Source: Cichorium intybus
Taxonomy: Eukaryota > Streptophyta > Magnoliopsida > Asterales > Asteraceae
Assembly: GCA_023525715.1 (NCBI GenBank)
Contig: CM042013.1
Location: 72,260,994 to 72,324,993 of the forward strand
Reading direction: 5' to 3'
DNA length: 64,000 nucleotides
Position numbers and translations under genes: made by a program. The notes below the pieces were generated by a model that worked only from the letters and a program-made list of their open reading frames with translations, ran no database searches and was not told the origin of the DNA. Positions within the stretch are counted from its first letter, which is position 1; each line of letters begins with the position of its first letter. This document shows positions 47,440-59,335 of the stretch, one piece after another.

Positions 47440-47475
<36 letters not shown>
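47440..47475. repeat. (TTA)n microsatellite
   Basis: About twelve TTA/ATT units. The preceding 100 bp ('aaccacatgaaccatttttg') resemble the subterminal part of the MULE MITEs, but no ends were found. Confidence 0.9.
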
Positions 47476-47479
<4 letters not shown>

Positions 47480-47880
47480 TTACTCATATATTTTAATTAT
47501 TATGTAATGTTTTTTAATTATCAATGAAAATAATATTTATTTATGTGGTGTTTGTTTTTTGTCTGCAGATATTCTTGAACTATTTTATTTGCAACTCGCA
47601 GACTGTATGCATTTGTTAACCATCGCCAATTGTTTGTTTTTTTAGAAAACCACCTAAAAAGGTCTGTTCGTCTTTTTCTTCTCACATACATTACTAAAGT
47701 TTTTTGCATCTTATAATATTCTTCTAACTTAAGAAAACTAGTTTTTTTATAAATTATAGATAATTATTGCAGATTGTAAATATTTGGTCCATATTTTTTT
47801 TCTACAAATGTTTGCTAATATACGGTATTTTGTCCTTTAAAATACAAAAACCACCTTAATCTTACTTTATATTAAAAAAA
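47476..47880. other. Upstream flank shared with copy A
   Basis: Homologous to about 24560-25150 ('gcatcttataatattct', 'tatttggtcc', 'ccaccttaa'). It lacks the Tourist MITE that interrupts copy A, so it is part of the ancestral F-box duplication unit. Confidence 0.6.
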
Positions 47881-49169
47881 GAGAAAATGACAAAAATAGC
47901 CTAATCCCATAAGGTTTTTTCTCAAAACAACATTTTTGAAGGGGCATTCCCAAAATAGCCAAGGAAAACACAGTTGGCAGCCATGGGCTACGTTTTCCTC
48001 TCACCACCTGTGTTTTCCTCCCTCCCAAGCACCATCTGCGTTTTCCTCTCACCAACTGTGTGTTTCCTCTCACCAACTGTGTTTTTCTCCTTGTGTTCTT
48101 GGTGGTTTATGGGTTTTTCTCTCACCAACTGTGTTTTCCTCCTTGTGTTCTTGGTAGTTCATGGGTTTTCCTCTCACCAACTGTGTTTTCCTCTCACCAT
48201 CTGCGATTTCCTTCCTTGTGTTCTTGAGGTTCTTGGTGGTTCATGGGTTTAGTTGAAAATTTTGCATTTTAATTGTTAAGGTTTTTCGAAAAAAAACGTT
48301 AGTATGAATCATATATGCATTGCGTTTTAATTGTTAAGGTTTTTCGAAAAAAAAACCGACCAAAACGCAGCCCATGGCATTATCTGGGAAATGCAGAGGA
48401 AAACAGAGGAAAACACAGTCTATGGCATTATCTGTGAAATGCTCAGAGGAAAACACAGATAAAGGCCCTCATATGCGTTTTCCTCAAGAGGAAATCGCAG
48501 ATGAGGCCTTCATCTGCATTTTCCTCAAGAGGAAATCGCAGATGAGGCCTTCATCTGTGTTTTCCTCTGAGCATTTCACAGATAATGCCATGGACTGTGT
48601 TTTTCTCTTAGCATTTCACAGATAATGCCCATTCACTGCGTTTTCCTCAAGAGGATTTCGTAGATAAGCCCCTTGGCTGCGTTTTCCTCTCTAGGAACTG
48701 TGTTTTCTTCTCTCAAATTCATAAACCCAGATTTTTATGCATTAGACGCTTGTACGTTACGCATAATATTTTGTACATTCATTCATCTAACCCTTAAAAC
48801 GATAATTAATACACAAAGACAACATCAAATTTGAGACTTACCTGTTTTCATGAAGAAAAATCTTACGAAGCCATTTCAGAGTGTTTCTCGTCTACGGTAT
48901 CGAAAAATTTGACTTTTTTTCCCCGATTTATATATCTGGGCTGATGAGCCGGTAGCCAATGAAAACACAGCCTATCACAAGGAAAACACAGTCCATATAG
49001 AGCAATTCGCAGCCCATGGAGCCCATATAGAGCAAATCGCAGTCCATGGGAGGAAAACACAGCCCGTGGCTGCCAACTGTGTTTTCTTTGGCTATTTTGA
49101 GGAATGACATTAATTTGTGCTGTCTTGAGGAAAACCTTTATGAGATTAGGCTATTTTTGTCATTTTCTC
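47881..49169. mobile_element. Foldback-like MULE in the copy C promoter
   Basis: Starts GAGAAAATGACAAAAATAGC and ends GCTATTTTTGTCATTTTCTC. The inverted similarity extends about 125 bp inward (including 'aacacagttggcagcca' and its complement). Flanks are TTAAAAAAA (47872-47880) and TTAAAAAAT (49170-49178); the empty site in copy A reads TTAAAAAAT, so this is a 9-bp TSD with one change. The interior is built from many direct and inverted copies of 'tgtgttttcctc'. No transposase is encoded. Confidence 0.85.
48414..48599. repeat. Hairpin with 47-bp arms inside the MULE
   Basis: Arms 48414-48460 and 48553-48599 are reverse complements with one mismatch. The 92-bp loop contains two copies of a unit of about 40 bp holding 'cctcaagaggaaatcgcaga'. 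Transcription across it would give a strong stem-loop RNA. Confidence 0.9.
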
Positions 49170-49486
49170 TTAAAAAATGTTATTTGTATTTAGTGTTTTA
49201 TGTTTTTTAATTATTCAAATAATTTTCAATTAGTTTTTATTTAGAAAACGGATAAAAACTAGGGAAGGACGAGGAAGAAAACCAATGTCGACTCGGGAAG
49301 AAAGAAAAGGCGGGAAAAAGGAAAAGAAAAGGCGGGATGAAATTTACATTCTTTCTCATTATTCATTTGAAACTTTTAAACAATTTTCCAAACACTCGGA
49401 TCGACTCAACGTGTCAAGTACCCAATTCACCATCTCTCCTCTTCCAAATCAAGAAAAGGAACCGAACAATCAAAGGACCAAACGAA

Positions 49487-51441
49487 ATGGGGTTTTCCCC
49501 AGACACAGAAAAGAGCAAAAAGAGGGTAGTAATATCGACCGATGGCAAGACTTCGGCGGTGTTGGAAGAGGAGAGGCGGAGATGGGAAGGGTTACATCCA
49601 GAGATACTGGCATTAATTTTCGTAAAGCTACCACTGGACGGAATGGTGAGATCTGTTCCGTTTGTGTGTAAGCCGTGGATGGAGGTGGTGGCGGGGCCAT
49701 ACTGTTGGCGGGATATTGATTTGCAGCCATGGTGTCGGCGTCGCGCCACTCATGCGGTGGGCCTGGTGGTGAAGAAGCTGATACGACGGAGCAAGTGTAC
49801 GGTTCAACGACTATCTACCTTCCGCATGGGAGTATCCGGATTCTCCGCTGTTGCTAACTGGTACGATAATGTAGTGAAGGTGTTTGATTATTTGCCCCTA
49901 TGAACTGGTGATTATTTTTCCAACATTCTTGCGTTGTCTCTCTTTTATAAAATCAAGTATAAAAATTACAAATGATAGTTAACATAGTTATTTTGTCATT
50001 GGTTGTTATGAATTTTGCTATAACCGTTAATTTTGACTCAAATTCAAGTATACATTCTTATACAATCTAAAATTACAAGTAGTACATTTGGTATTGGAAA
50101 TTCCAACTAGGAATCTAGGATGGATAAGGACGATGATGTCCCTGGTAAAGTTTATTAAATATAAATAAATTCATGTGTTGATATTGCACTTTGAAAAACT
50201 TACCAATTATAGCCACATCCAAATTGAAAGCAATTTACATGGGTAGATTTTCCAAAATATATTGTAAATGCTATAATTGGGTACATTTTTTCAAAATAAA
50301 ATCGAAAAACTTACCAATCCCCATATCCATCCTACCCACCCCTACCCTCATTCACATCTACCCCCACCCCACAACCATTGTTGTTTCTCACATTTAGCAG
50401 GTGTGTGTTTATATTTTAGAAAACTTTTAGAATTAAAAAAATATGAAAAACAGTAATGATTAGTTTTCCAAAAATTTTAAAGTTCTAATTAAATTTGGAA
50501 AGCGTAATATTTTCATTTTCTTGGAAATTTTTTTTTGAAATCCGAATCAAGCAATTCATTTTCAAATTTTTTATTTTCATTGGAAAATGTTCATGGAAGA
50601 CCGTAAAATTTTCCACAACCAAACACACTCTAATTGTTCTAAACTTTTGGTTTTGAAGCAACCTTTAATCTTAGGCCGTAGTAGTACATTGCTATTTCTC
50701 ACATTTTAGTCCTTATTTTAACCTACCAAAAGTTCCCTACGTTTCTTTTCTTCAAATGTGTTTTATCACATCTATCGTACTTGACAATTTTTTAAAAACC
50801 GTTACGAATATGGTATCAACATATAATTAATACAAATACTAGAATTTATAGACTTACGGTTTTTTTTTAATTTTTGTTTCTTTTACAGTGGAAGATATCT
50901 AAAAGTGCTGGAAATCCCAGAGAGTGATATCACAGACAAAATGATATTGAAGCATATAAAGCCACTACCAAATCTTACACTTTTAGATATCAGCGATTGC
51001 TCAAACATCACAGCCAAAGGCATCGAAGCATTCGGTACTCATTGCAAGTCTTTAATTCACTTGAAAAGAAACATGTGGAACGGCCCAAAGCCTACTTCAC
51101 ATTCACTAGATGATTCCGAAGCAGAAGCCATAGCAAACACCATGCCAAATATACAGCGTCTTGAATTCTTTTATGCTGAATTTGGTGATTGGGGTCTTTC
51201 TGAAATACTCAAAAAATGTAACTCACTTACTCATCTTGACATTCAATCATGTTGGAATGTGATGTTTGATGATTTTGATGAGAGATGTATAACCGAAAGG
51301 CTCGAGAGTTTCATTCCCCCTTGGCTCTATGAAGATCGTGAGTCTGATAGTGAAGAATTAAAAAGGAGCCCGTGGTCTTATAAGGATAAGTATTTTTACG
51401 GTCTAGAAACAGAATCAGAACCAGAATCAGAATCGGAATGA
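49487..51441 (+). CDS. FBW2-like: FBW2-like F-box/LRR protein, copy C (intact)
   Basis: Exon 1 is 49487-49860, the intron 49861-50888 (GT-AG, 1028 bp), and exon 2 50889-51441, giving about 308 residues. It keeps the original start (MGFSPDTEKSKKRVV). The F-box lies at about residues 33-82 (LHPEILALIFVKLPLDGMV, GPYCWRDIDLQPW). Exon 2 gives GRYLKVLEIPESDITDKM, NLTLLDISDCSNITAKGIEA, IANTMPNIQRLEFFYAEFG and the tail ETESEPESESE. As an SCF receptor it would present a substrate bound by its LRRs to SKP1-cullin; the substrate is unknown. The promoter holds two GGCGGGA boxes (49309 and 49331), just downstream of a MULE. Of the four copies it has the least altered structure. Confidence 0.88.
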
Positions 51442-54014
51442 GGTTGAGATTTTGGTTGGTTTCACGTTTTTTATTATTATCAAGAAAGTGATTAGACATG
51501 TTAGATATGGCAATGTATCAAACTATGTAAGTTTTTGTGGATGCTTAACTATATGTTTTGTGGTCTTGTACTCTTGTATGATGTTTTGATAAGGTTATGG
51601 TTATTTATGTAGCTATTTACTTTTTTTTTTTAAAGTATCAACTAAGTGATTTTTTAGACATGAAGTATGTTTGATGTTGGTTGTACTTTGTGTAAATGGA
51701 TACAGATGGTAAATTAAAATTTGCATAAAAATGAAATTGGTGAGACGAACTAAAAAACGGTGCAAGTATAAATGGAAATATATTTTGTAATTTGCTTGAT
51801 CAAAAACTAGATAATTGTTATAGTAATTTACTTTTTAATTGAATTAATCATAAAAATACCAAAGAATTTTACATAGGGTGTGTATGGCATAACTCTTTTA
51901 AAAACGGTGCAAGTATAAATGGAAATAAATTTTGTATTTTCTAAATACTTTTTTAGTGGAGACCTATTATAAAACCTTATCGTAAAATACAAAAGAATTT
52001 TACATATGGGTGTGTCTGGCATATAAGATTTTTTAATTTTTAGTTTTTTAGAAAAGTCGAATAAATAAAAAAGCTTAATTCGGTGACATAAGCTTAAAAC
52101 TGTTATTTTAACCAAAATGTTTTGAATCTAAAACCTACTTCAAGTAGCGTTTAACAATTACGTCTACCCTAATCTTGTCGTTTTTCTTGATTTCATTGTC
52201 GGTTACAAAGAATTTCCGTCAAAACACATTATCTCAAGGTAATTCTATTTATTCATATCTATGTTTATAACAAGTAAATCACTTATTTGAAATAATAATA
52301 CGCCGTTTTATTGGATCAATGTTAAGTACTGAATTAGCATGCGAATGGAACATTGAAATATGTGTAATGGTAACATGTTTACTGTCGTATAACTTTTATT
52401 TTTGTCATAGAAGCTTTCTTAAATTCGAAATTCTAGTTTAGACAATTAGTTTTCCATCATTATGTTTCAATTTTAAATTTTATATGAATGTCATTTTGTG
52501 TAATTTTCCACATTTCAACAACTTTCAACTATTTTTGTCGAACACACATATACATATAAAAGATACAGCTTCCAGCTACTAACTATCAGCTAGTTTTGAC
52601 AAAAACGCCCATAATAAGTGAATATTTTGAGATAAATGTTCAAAATGTATTATTTTTTGCAATGACACCTTTCATTTTGGTAATATTGTGATTAACCCTT
52701 GTTAGCCATATTTATCTCATTAGTTATTTAAGAAATTAGAAAAAAAAAAGCGTATGAGTCATCCAAGCTTAACTTTACCATTTCCACTCATAAAAAATTG
52801 CATGTTTGCCTTGTTACCAATCTTAATTTATCTCTAGAGGATTCTTATGCTAAAGGACGAGTAATGTTGAGATCTTTACCTCATGATGGAATAGTTAACA
52901 CATATAATTTTCCTATAATATCTTTTTTACACTTGAAGAAACTATCATAATCATGTATTCCTTCTCATAACATGAATGGTTTTTCTGAAACAGAGTGGTT
53001 TTTCTGAAAAAATAAAAGTAAATAACAAAACAATGATTTTTCAGATAAAATAATCTAAGTGGTTTTCTTAAAATCTCCCTAATAATTAAGAAACTAGTAG
53101 TTTCCTATTACTTTACTTAAATCTCTAGTGATCTTTTGGATGAATACGTAACTCTATAAAATGCAACAAATCCATCACAACTCTTTTAGACCCACTTATC
53201 ATCACTTAATGAGCATAGCGGTTAAGGTGCAATGTTGTATAAATAAGGTTCAATATCCAAACATTGAAAGCCGAGAATACTACCGGTGCTTTACGGGTTA
53301 ACCCAATGTGATGTGTCGTAGGTGAGTTTGGTGTTCAGTCATATAGTTTTCCTACAATGTCATTTTTTACAACCACTAAAGAGTTGAAGTACCTTGAAGA
53401 AACTATGGTAAGCATGTCTTCCTTCTCATGACATGAATGGTTTTTTCTAAAAACATTTAGAAATATGAGTGATATTTCTACAAAAAAAAATAATAATAAA
53501 ACAATGGTTTTTCAGATAAAATATTGAGAAGTTAGTGGTTTTTCTAAAATCTCCCCAACAATTAAGAAACTAGTGGTTTCTTATTAGTTTACTTAAATCT
53601 CTAGACACCTTTTGGATGAATATGTCAATCTATAAAATGCAATAACTCCATCACAACTCTCTTAGACCCATATATCATCACTTAAGGAGTATAGCGGTTA
53701 AGGTGTAATATTCCATAAATATGGTCTAATGTCCAAACCCTAGAACGTCTAAAGTACTATTGGTGCTCTGCAAGTTACCTCCATGTAATGTGTCATATGT
53801 GAGTTTGGTGTGGCCCATCCAGAGGGGTGGTTTATCCATTTAATTATCATCGTTTTTTTATGTAACTATTACGAGCCCAATGTAACAAACTTTATAAATA
53901 TTATTACACTTAATATACTATATTTAAATTTTCATAAAATCTTCAAATTAATAAATAAAATTGGTTATAAAATCAATAAATATACCTAAATGATTTAATT
54001 AAATAATAAATAAT
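51442..54014. repeat. 3' flank of copy C, homologous to the copy A and D flanks
   Basis: Aligns with about 26690-29500 and 60130-62990 but lacks the hAT pair and the Harbinger MITE, and holds its own small deletions and duplications. It ends at 54014, where the scrambled start of copy D begins. No gene seen. Confidence 0.8.
52905..53830. repeat. Imperfect tandem duplication of about 450 bp
   Basis: The segment at about 52905-53340 ('gaagaaactat', 'attccttctcat', 'aagaaactagtagtttcc', 'gtgagtttggtgt') is repeated in order at about 53347-53830. The matching flanks of copies A and D have it once. Confidence 0.75.
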
Positions 54015-54150
54015 AAAGCATATAAAGCCACTACCAAACGAAATGGGGTTTACCCTAAAGCCCTGGATGGAGGTGGTGGCGGGGACATACTGTTGGCGGG
54101 ATATTGATTTGCAGCCGTGGTCTGAAGGTCGCGTTGACAGTCATGTCGTG

Positions 54151-54399
54151 TGTGAATTATTGCCTTCAATAGCAGAAGACAAATGAAATAATTCATGTGG
54201 GCCCCACATGAATAGTAATCAAATTCATGTAATCAAATTCAAATTGCAATCTTGCACGTGGAAACTTTTGGCCAACGACTTTTCAATTACGGCAATTCGG
54301 CGCACGCATTTCATTTTCAACATTTACGGAAATGTTACGGCTGTTCATCCCTATATAAAGGGATGCTTATATTTCAATCGAATTCGTCCAAAAACAAGA

Positions 54400-54485
<86 letters not shown>

Positions 54486-54703
54486 GATATATATTGTGAG
54501 GCTCTGTGTATTAAAGAAAAGAGAGATATATATTTTCAGTTCCAAATCTTGTAACCTCTTCATTTTTCTCATATAGTGATTATCATCAGTTGTGTCCGTG
54601 GTTTTTTCCCGAAAGGGTTTTTCCACGTTAAATCCTTGTGTCCGCGTTTATTTTTCCTTTATCGTATTATTTTTATTTTATTGTCGATATTATTATTATA
54701 ACA
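54151..54703 (+). repeat. Copia 5' LTR (copy D element) with AT expansion
   Basis: TG/CA ends. A TATA-like CCTATATAAAGGG lies at about 54350-54361. It carries an (AT)n run of about 77 bp where the 3' LTR has about a dozen bases. A 14-bp duplication of 'aatcaaattcatgt' type lies near 54220-54240. Confidence 0.95.
54403..54479. repeat. (AT)n microsatellite within the LTR
   Basis: About 38 AT units in the 5' LTR only. Confidence 0.97.
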
Positions 54704-54705
54704 AG

Positions 54706-54717
54706 TGGTATCAGAGC
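54706..54717 (+). promoter_or_regulatory. tRNA-iMet primer-binding site (copy D copia)
   Basis: TGGTATCAGAGC two bases after the 5' LTR. Confidence 0.95.
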
Positions 54718-54765
54718 CACGTTGTTTTCTATACTCATTCTCAATTTATTGAGTATTATATCGAC

Positions 54766-57700
54766 ATGGCCACTTTGAAATACGATATTCCATTGTTGGA
54801 TCGAGATACAAGATTTTCATTATGGCAAGTCAAAATGCGAGCTGTATTGGCTCAGTTGGATCTTGATGATGCTCTATTAGGCCGAGACAAAATGCATGCG
54901 TCTTGGTCAGATGAAGAAAAGGACCGTAAAGATCGTAAGGCTCTCTCTCATATCCATCTTCATTTATCTAACAATATTTTGCAGGAAGTTATGAAAGAAA
55001 GTATTGCCACCACTTTATGGCTAAAATTGGAACAAATTTGTATGACCAAAGATCTCACAAGTAAGATGCACCTTAAACAAAAATTATTTTCGCTTAAGAT
55101 GCAAGAAGGTGGCTCGTTGCTAGATCATCTTTCGACGTTTAAAGAGATCATCACTGATCTTGAAGCTATGGAGGTAAACTATGATGAAGAGGATTTGGGT
55201 TTAATTCTTTTATGTTCTTTGCCTAGTTCTTATTCAAACTTTAGAGATACCATATTATATAGTCGTGATACTTTAACACTTCACGAAGTTTATGAAGCTT
55301 TGCATGCAAAGGAAAAGATGAAAGACATGGTATCCACTGAAGGTTCAAGTTCTAAAGGAGAAAGTCTGGCAGTTCGTGGCAGACCAACAGAAAAGAATGA
55401 TTCCAAAGGCAAGAACAAAAGAAATTCCAAAAGAAAATCTAGATCCAGACGTTCCAAGTCATGCAACTATTGCAAAAAGGAAGGACATGATATCTCTGAA
55501 TGTTATAAGCTGAAGAACAAGGAGAAAAGATCTGCCAATCAAAACCCCAAACCAAATCAAGATGATGAAGGAAAAGCTACTTATGCTGCTGAAAATAATT
55601 CTAATAGAGATGTTCTTGTAGCTTTTGCAGGAATCCTAAAAACCAATGATGAATGGATTCTTGACTCAGCTTGTACTTTTCACATGAGTCCAAACAGAAG
55701 CTGGTTTACAAATTATCAACCTATAGAAGGTGGCTCCGTATTAATGGGTGGTAATGCACCATATAAAGTCACTGGAATTGGTTTCATTCACATCAAGATG
55801 TTTGATGGTGTTGTCAGAACTTTGTCTGATGTTCGACACATTCCAGGTTTGAAAAGAAACCTTATTTCTTTAAGTACTCTTGACCTTAAAGGGTACAAAT
55901 ATTCCGGTGAAAGTGGAGTTTTAAAAGTTTCAAAAGGCGCTATGATTGTCATGAAAGCCGATATCAAATCAGCAAACCTGTATCATCTACGGGGTACAAC
56001 AGTAACAGGTAATTCCAATGTTACTTCAAATTCATCTTCTATTTCTGATACTACTAACCTATGACATATGCGTCTTGGGCATATGAGTGAACTTGGTTTA
56101 ACAACATTAAGCAAAAGAGGATTGCTTGATGGCGAATGCGTTGGCAAACTGGAATTCTGTGAACACTGCATATTTGGCAAACACAAGAGGGTGAAATTTA
56201 ACACTTCAGTACATACTACAAAAGGCATTTTGGAGTATGTACATGCTGATTTATGGGGACCATCTCAAGAAGCGTCACTAGGAGGTGCTCGTTATATGTT
56301 GACAATTATTGATGATTATTCAAGAAGAGTTTGGCCATATTTCTTGAAGCTTAAATATGAAGCATTCTCTGCATTCAAAGAATGGAAAGTCATGGTGGAA
56401 AACTAGACTGGTAAGAAGGTCAAAAAGCTTCGCACAGATAATGGTATGGAGTTTTGTTCAAATGAATTTAATTCATATTGTAAACTAGAAGGAATTGTTA
56501 GACACTACACCGTTTCTCACACACCTCAACAAAATGGTGTAGCTGAACGTATGAACAGAACCATTATTTCAAAAGACTGTTGTATGTTATCTAACGCAGG
56601 ATTATCTAAGCGTTTTTGGGCAGAAGCTGCTTCTACTGCATGTTATCCAATTAACATGTCACCATCTATTCCACTTGATAAAAAGACTCCTATTGAGGTA
56701 TGATCTGGCTCCCCAGCAAACTATTCAGATTTAAGAATTTTTGGTTGCCCTGCTTATGCTCACGTTGATAATGTAAAATTAGAGCCTAGGGCAATTAAAT
56801 GTATCTTTCTTGGTTACAAGTATGGTGTGAAAGGATATAAGTTATGGCGTCCTGAAACTAAAAAGGTCGTGATTAGTAGAAATGTAGTATTTAATGAATC
56901 AGCTATGCTACATAAAGATTCTTCTACTAATATTCCTGTTGAGAGTCAAGAAAAGACAAGTATGCAGGTGGAGCAATCTGTTGACTCAGAACATACACCA
57001 GAAAAAGAAAACTCTATTGATCAAAATCCATCAGTTGAGCAAGAGTCTTCTACTCCTACTCCTACTCACCAACCACAACATTCTATAGCAACTGATAGAC
57101 CTAGGAGGGTCATTCATCCTCCCAAGATACTGATAGAAGAAGCAAACATTGTTGCTTATGCTTTAAACGTTGCTGAAGAAATTGAAGGTATCAAAGAACC
57201 TTCAACTTACAAGGAAGCAATTACTTCAGAACATTGCAACAAATGGATAACTGCCATGCATGATGAAATGGAATCTCTTGAAAAGAATGGCACTTGGGAG
57301 TTGGTGAAATTACCAAAAGTAAAGAAGCCTATCCGCTGCAAATGGATTTTCAAAAGAAAAGAAGGTATTACTCCTAATGAGGAAGCAATATTTAAAGCAA
57401 GGTTAGTTGCTAAAGGCTATAGCCAAATTCCAGGCATTGATTTTACTGATGTTTTCTCTCCTGTTGTTAAGCATAGCTCAATTCGTACTTTACTTAGTAT
57501 TGTTGCCATGCATAATTATGAGCTTGAGCAGTTAGATGTCAAAACTGCATTTTTACATGGTGAATTGGAGGAAGATATTTATATGGAGCAACCTGAAGGC
57601 TTCATTATCCCTGGAAAAGAGAACTTGGTATGTAGATTGAAGAAATCTCTTTATGGGTTAAAGCAGTCCCCAAGGCAATGGTATAAGAGGTTTGACTCTT

Positions 57701-58752
57701 TTATGTTATCTCAGAATTTTAAAAGATCAGATTATGATAGTTGTGTTTATTTTAAGTCAGTAAACGGTTCATCAATATGTCTGCTTCTTTATGTTGATGA
57801 TATGTTGATTGCTGCAAAAGATAAACTAGAGATAGCAAAACTGAAAGCACAACTAAGCAAAGAGTTTGAAATGACGGACTTAGGTCCAGCCAAGAAAATT
57901 CTTGGTATGGAAATTACTCGTAACAGACAGCATGGAAAACTATACCTAAGTCAAAAGAGGTATATTGAGAAAGTTCTTCAAAGATTCAACATGCATAAAG
58001 CCAAGCCAGTGAGTACTCCGCTAGCCGCACATTTCAAACTGTCTTCAGCATATTGTCCAAAGACAGATGATGAAATTAACAACATGGCGAAAGTTTCGTA
58101 TTCTAGTGCAGTTGGTTCTCTAATGTATGCCATGGTATGTTCTCGCCCTGATTTATCTCACGCTTTAAGTGTTGTTAGCAGATATATGGCTAACCCAGGA
58201 AAAGAGCATTGGAAAGCTGTTCAATGGATTCTTAGATATTTATGCGGTACTTCCAATGCATATTTACAATTTGGAAGTTCTGGTGAAGGACTGGTGGGTT
58301 ATGTAGATTCTGATTATGCTGGAGATTTGGACAAAAGAAGATCTTTGACAGGTTATGTCTTTACCATTGGTGGATGTGCTGTGAGTTGGAAGGCAAGTCT
58401 ACATACCACTGTTGCCTTATCCACAACTGAAGCAGAATACATGGCAATTTCTGAAGCTTGTAAGGAAGCTATTTGGTTAAGAAACTTATATGGTGAACTT
58501 TGTGGAGACACATCTCCTACAAAGATTTTTTGTGATAGTCAAAGTGCTATTTATCTTACAAAAGATCAAATGTTTCATGAGAGAACGAAACATATTGATG
58601 TACGTTATCACTTTATTCGAGATGTTATTTCCAAAGGTGATATTCAAATTCAAAAGATTAGCACTCATGACAATCCGGCGGATATGATGACGAAGCCGGT
58701 TCCAGCAACTAAGTTTGAGCTTTGCTCAAGCTTGGTTGGTATGACAATCTAA
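54766..58752 (+). pseudogene. Copia gag-pol polyprotein with three nonsense codons
   Basis: The start is the Met at 54766 (MATLKYDIPLLDRDTRF), just after the PBS; the longer upstream frame is LTR sequence. One frame runs through gag (LWLKLEQICMTKDLTSKM), CCHC knuckle (CNYCKKEGHDISEC), protease (WILDSACTFHMSP), GAG-pre-integrase ([17 protein letters not shown]), integrase (HADLWGP, LRTDNGMEFCS, TPQQNGVAERMNR), reverse transcriptase ([28 protein letters not shown]) and RNase H ([12 protein letters not shown]). It is broken only by TGA at 56062-56064, TAG at 56404-56406 and TGA at 56701-56703. Each is one transition from the Trp or Gln found in relatives. There is no frameshift. Confidence 0.93.
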
Positions 58753-58853
58753 TTCCAAGGATTGTCGGCACACAATGATTTTATAATGAGGAGTTCTACA
58801 AGTGAAAATTCGTCTCAATGTGGAGTTGTTTGATTACTTATTGCTTTTAAAGT

Positions 58854-58865
58854 CAAGGTGGAGAT
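58854..58865 (+). promoter_or_regulatory. Copia polypurine tract (copy D element)
   Basis: CAAGGTGGAGAT lies directly before the 3' LTR, a common form of the copia PPT. Confidence 0.8.
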
Positions 58866-59335
58866 TGTGAATTATTGCCTTTAAAAGCAGAAGACAAATG
58901 AAATAATTCATGTGGGCCCCACATGAATAGTAATCAAATTCAAATTGCAATCTTGCACGTGGAAACTTTTGACCAACGACTTTTCAATTACGGCAATTCG
59001 GCGCACGCATTTCATTTTCAACATTTACGGAAATGTTACGGCTGTTCATCCCTATATAAAGGGTTGCTTATATTTCAATCGAATTCGTCCAAAAACAACA
59101 GTGATATATATATACATAGATATATATTGTGAGGCTCTGTGTATTAAAGAAAAGAGAGATATATATTTTCAGTTCCAAATCTTGTAACCTCTTCATTTTT
59201 CTCATATAGTGATTATCATCGGTTGTGCCCGTGGTTTTTTCCCGAAAGGGTTTTCCACGTTAAATCATTGTGTCCGCATTTATTTTTCCTTTATCGTATT
59301 ATTTTTATTTTATTGTCGATATTATTATTATAACA
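58866..59335 (+). repeat. Copia 3' LTR (copy D element)
   Basis: 470 bp, TG/CA ends, ending ATTATAACA before the TSD. It has the short form of the AT run. Confidence 0.95.

Larger units (their letters stand above)
54151..59335 (+). mobile_element. Complete-length Ty1/copia inside exon 1 of copy D
   Basis: LTRs lie at 54151-54703 (553 bp) and 58866-59335 (470 bp). The 5-bp TSD TCGTG flanks the element (54146-54150 and 59336-59340). PBS and PPT are present and the polyprotein frame is colinear. The LTRs differ by an AT expansion, a small duplication and several substitutions, so it is older than the copia in copy B. It is in the same orientation as the gene. Confidence 0.96.

Noticed and set aside
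47974..48252. 92-residue frame rich in Phe, Leu, Ser and Pro
   Set aside because: Made of the repeated motif inside the foldback MULE.
54592..54765. N-terminal extension of the copia polyprotein
   Set aside because: This is LTR and PBS sequence; the family start is the ATG at 54766.
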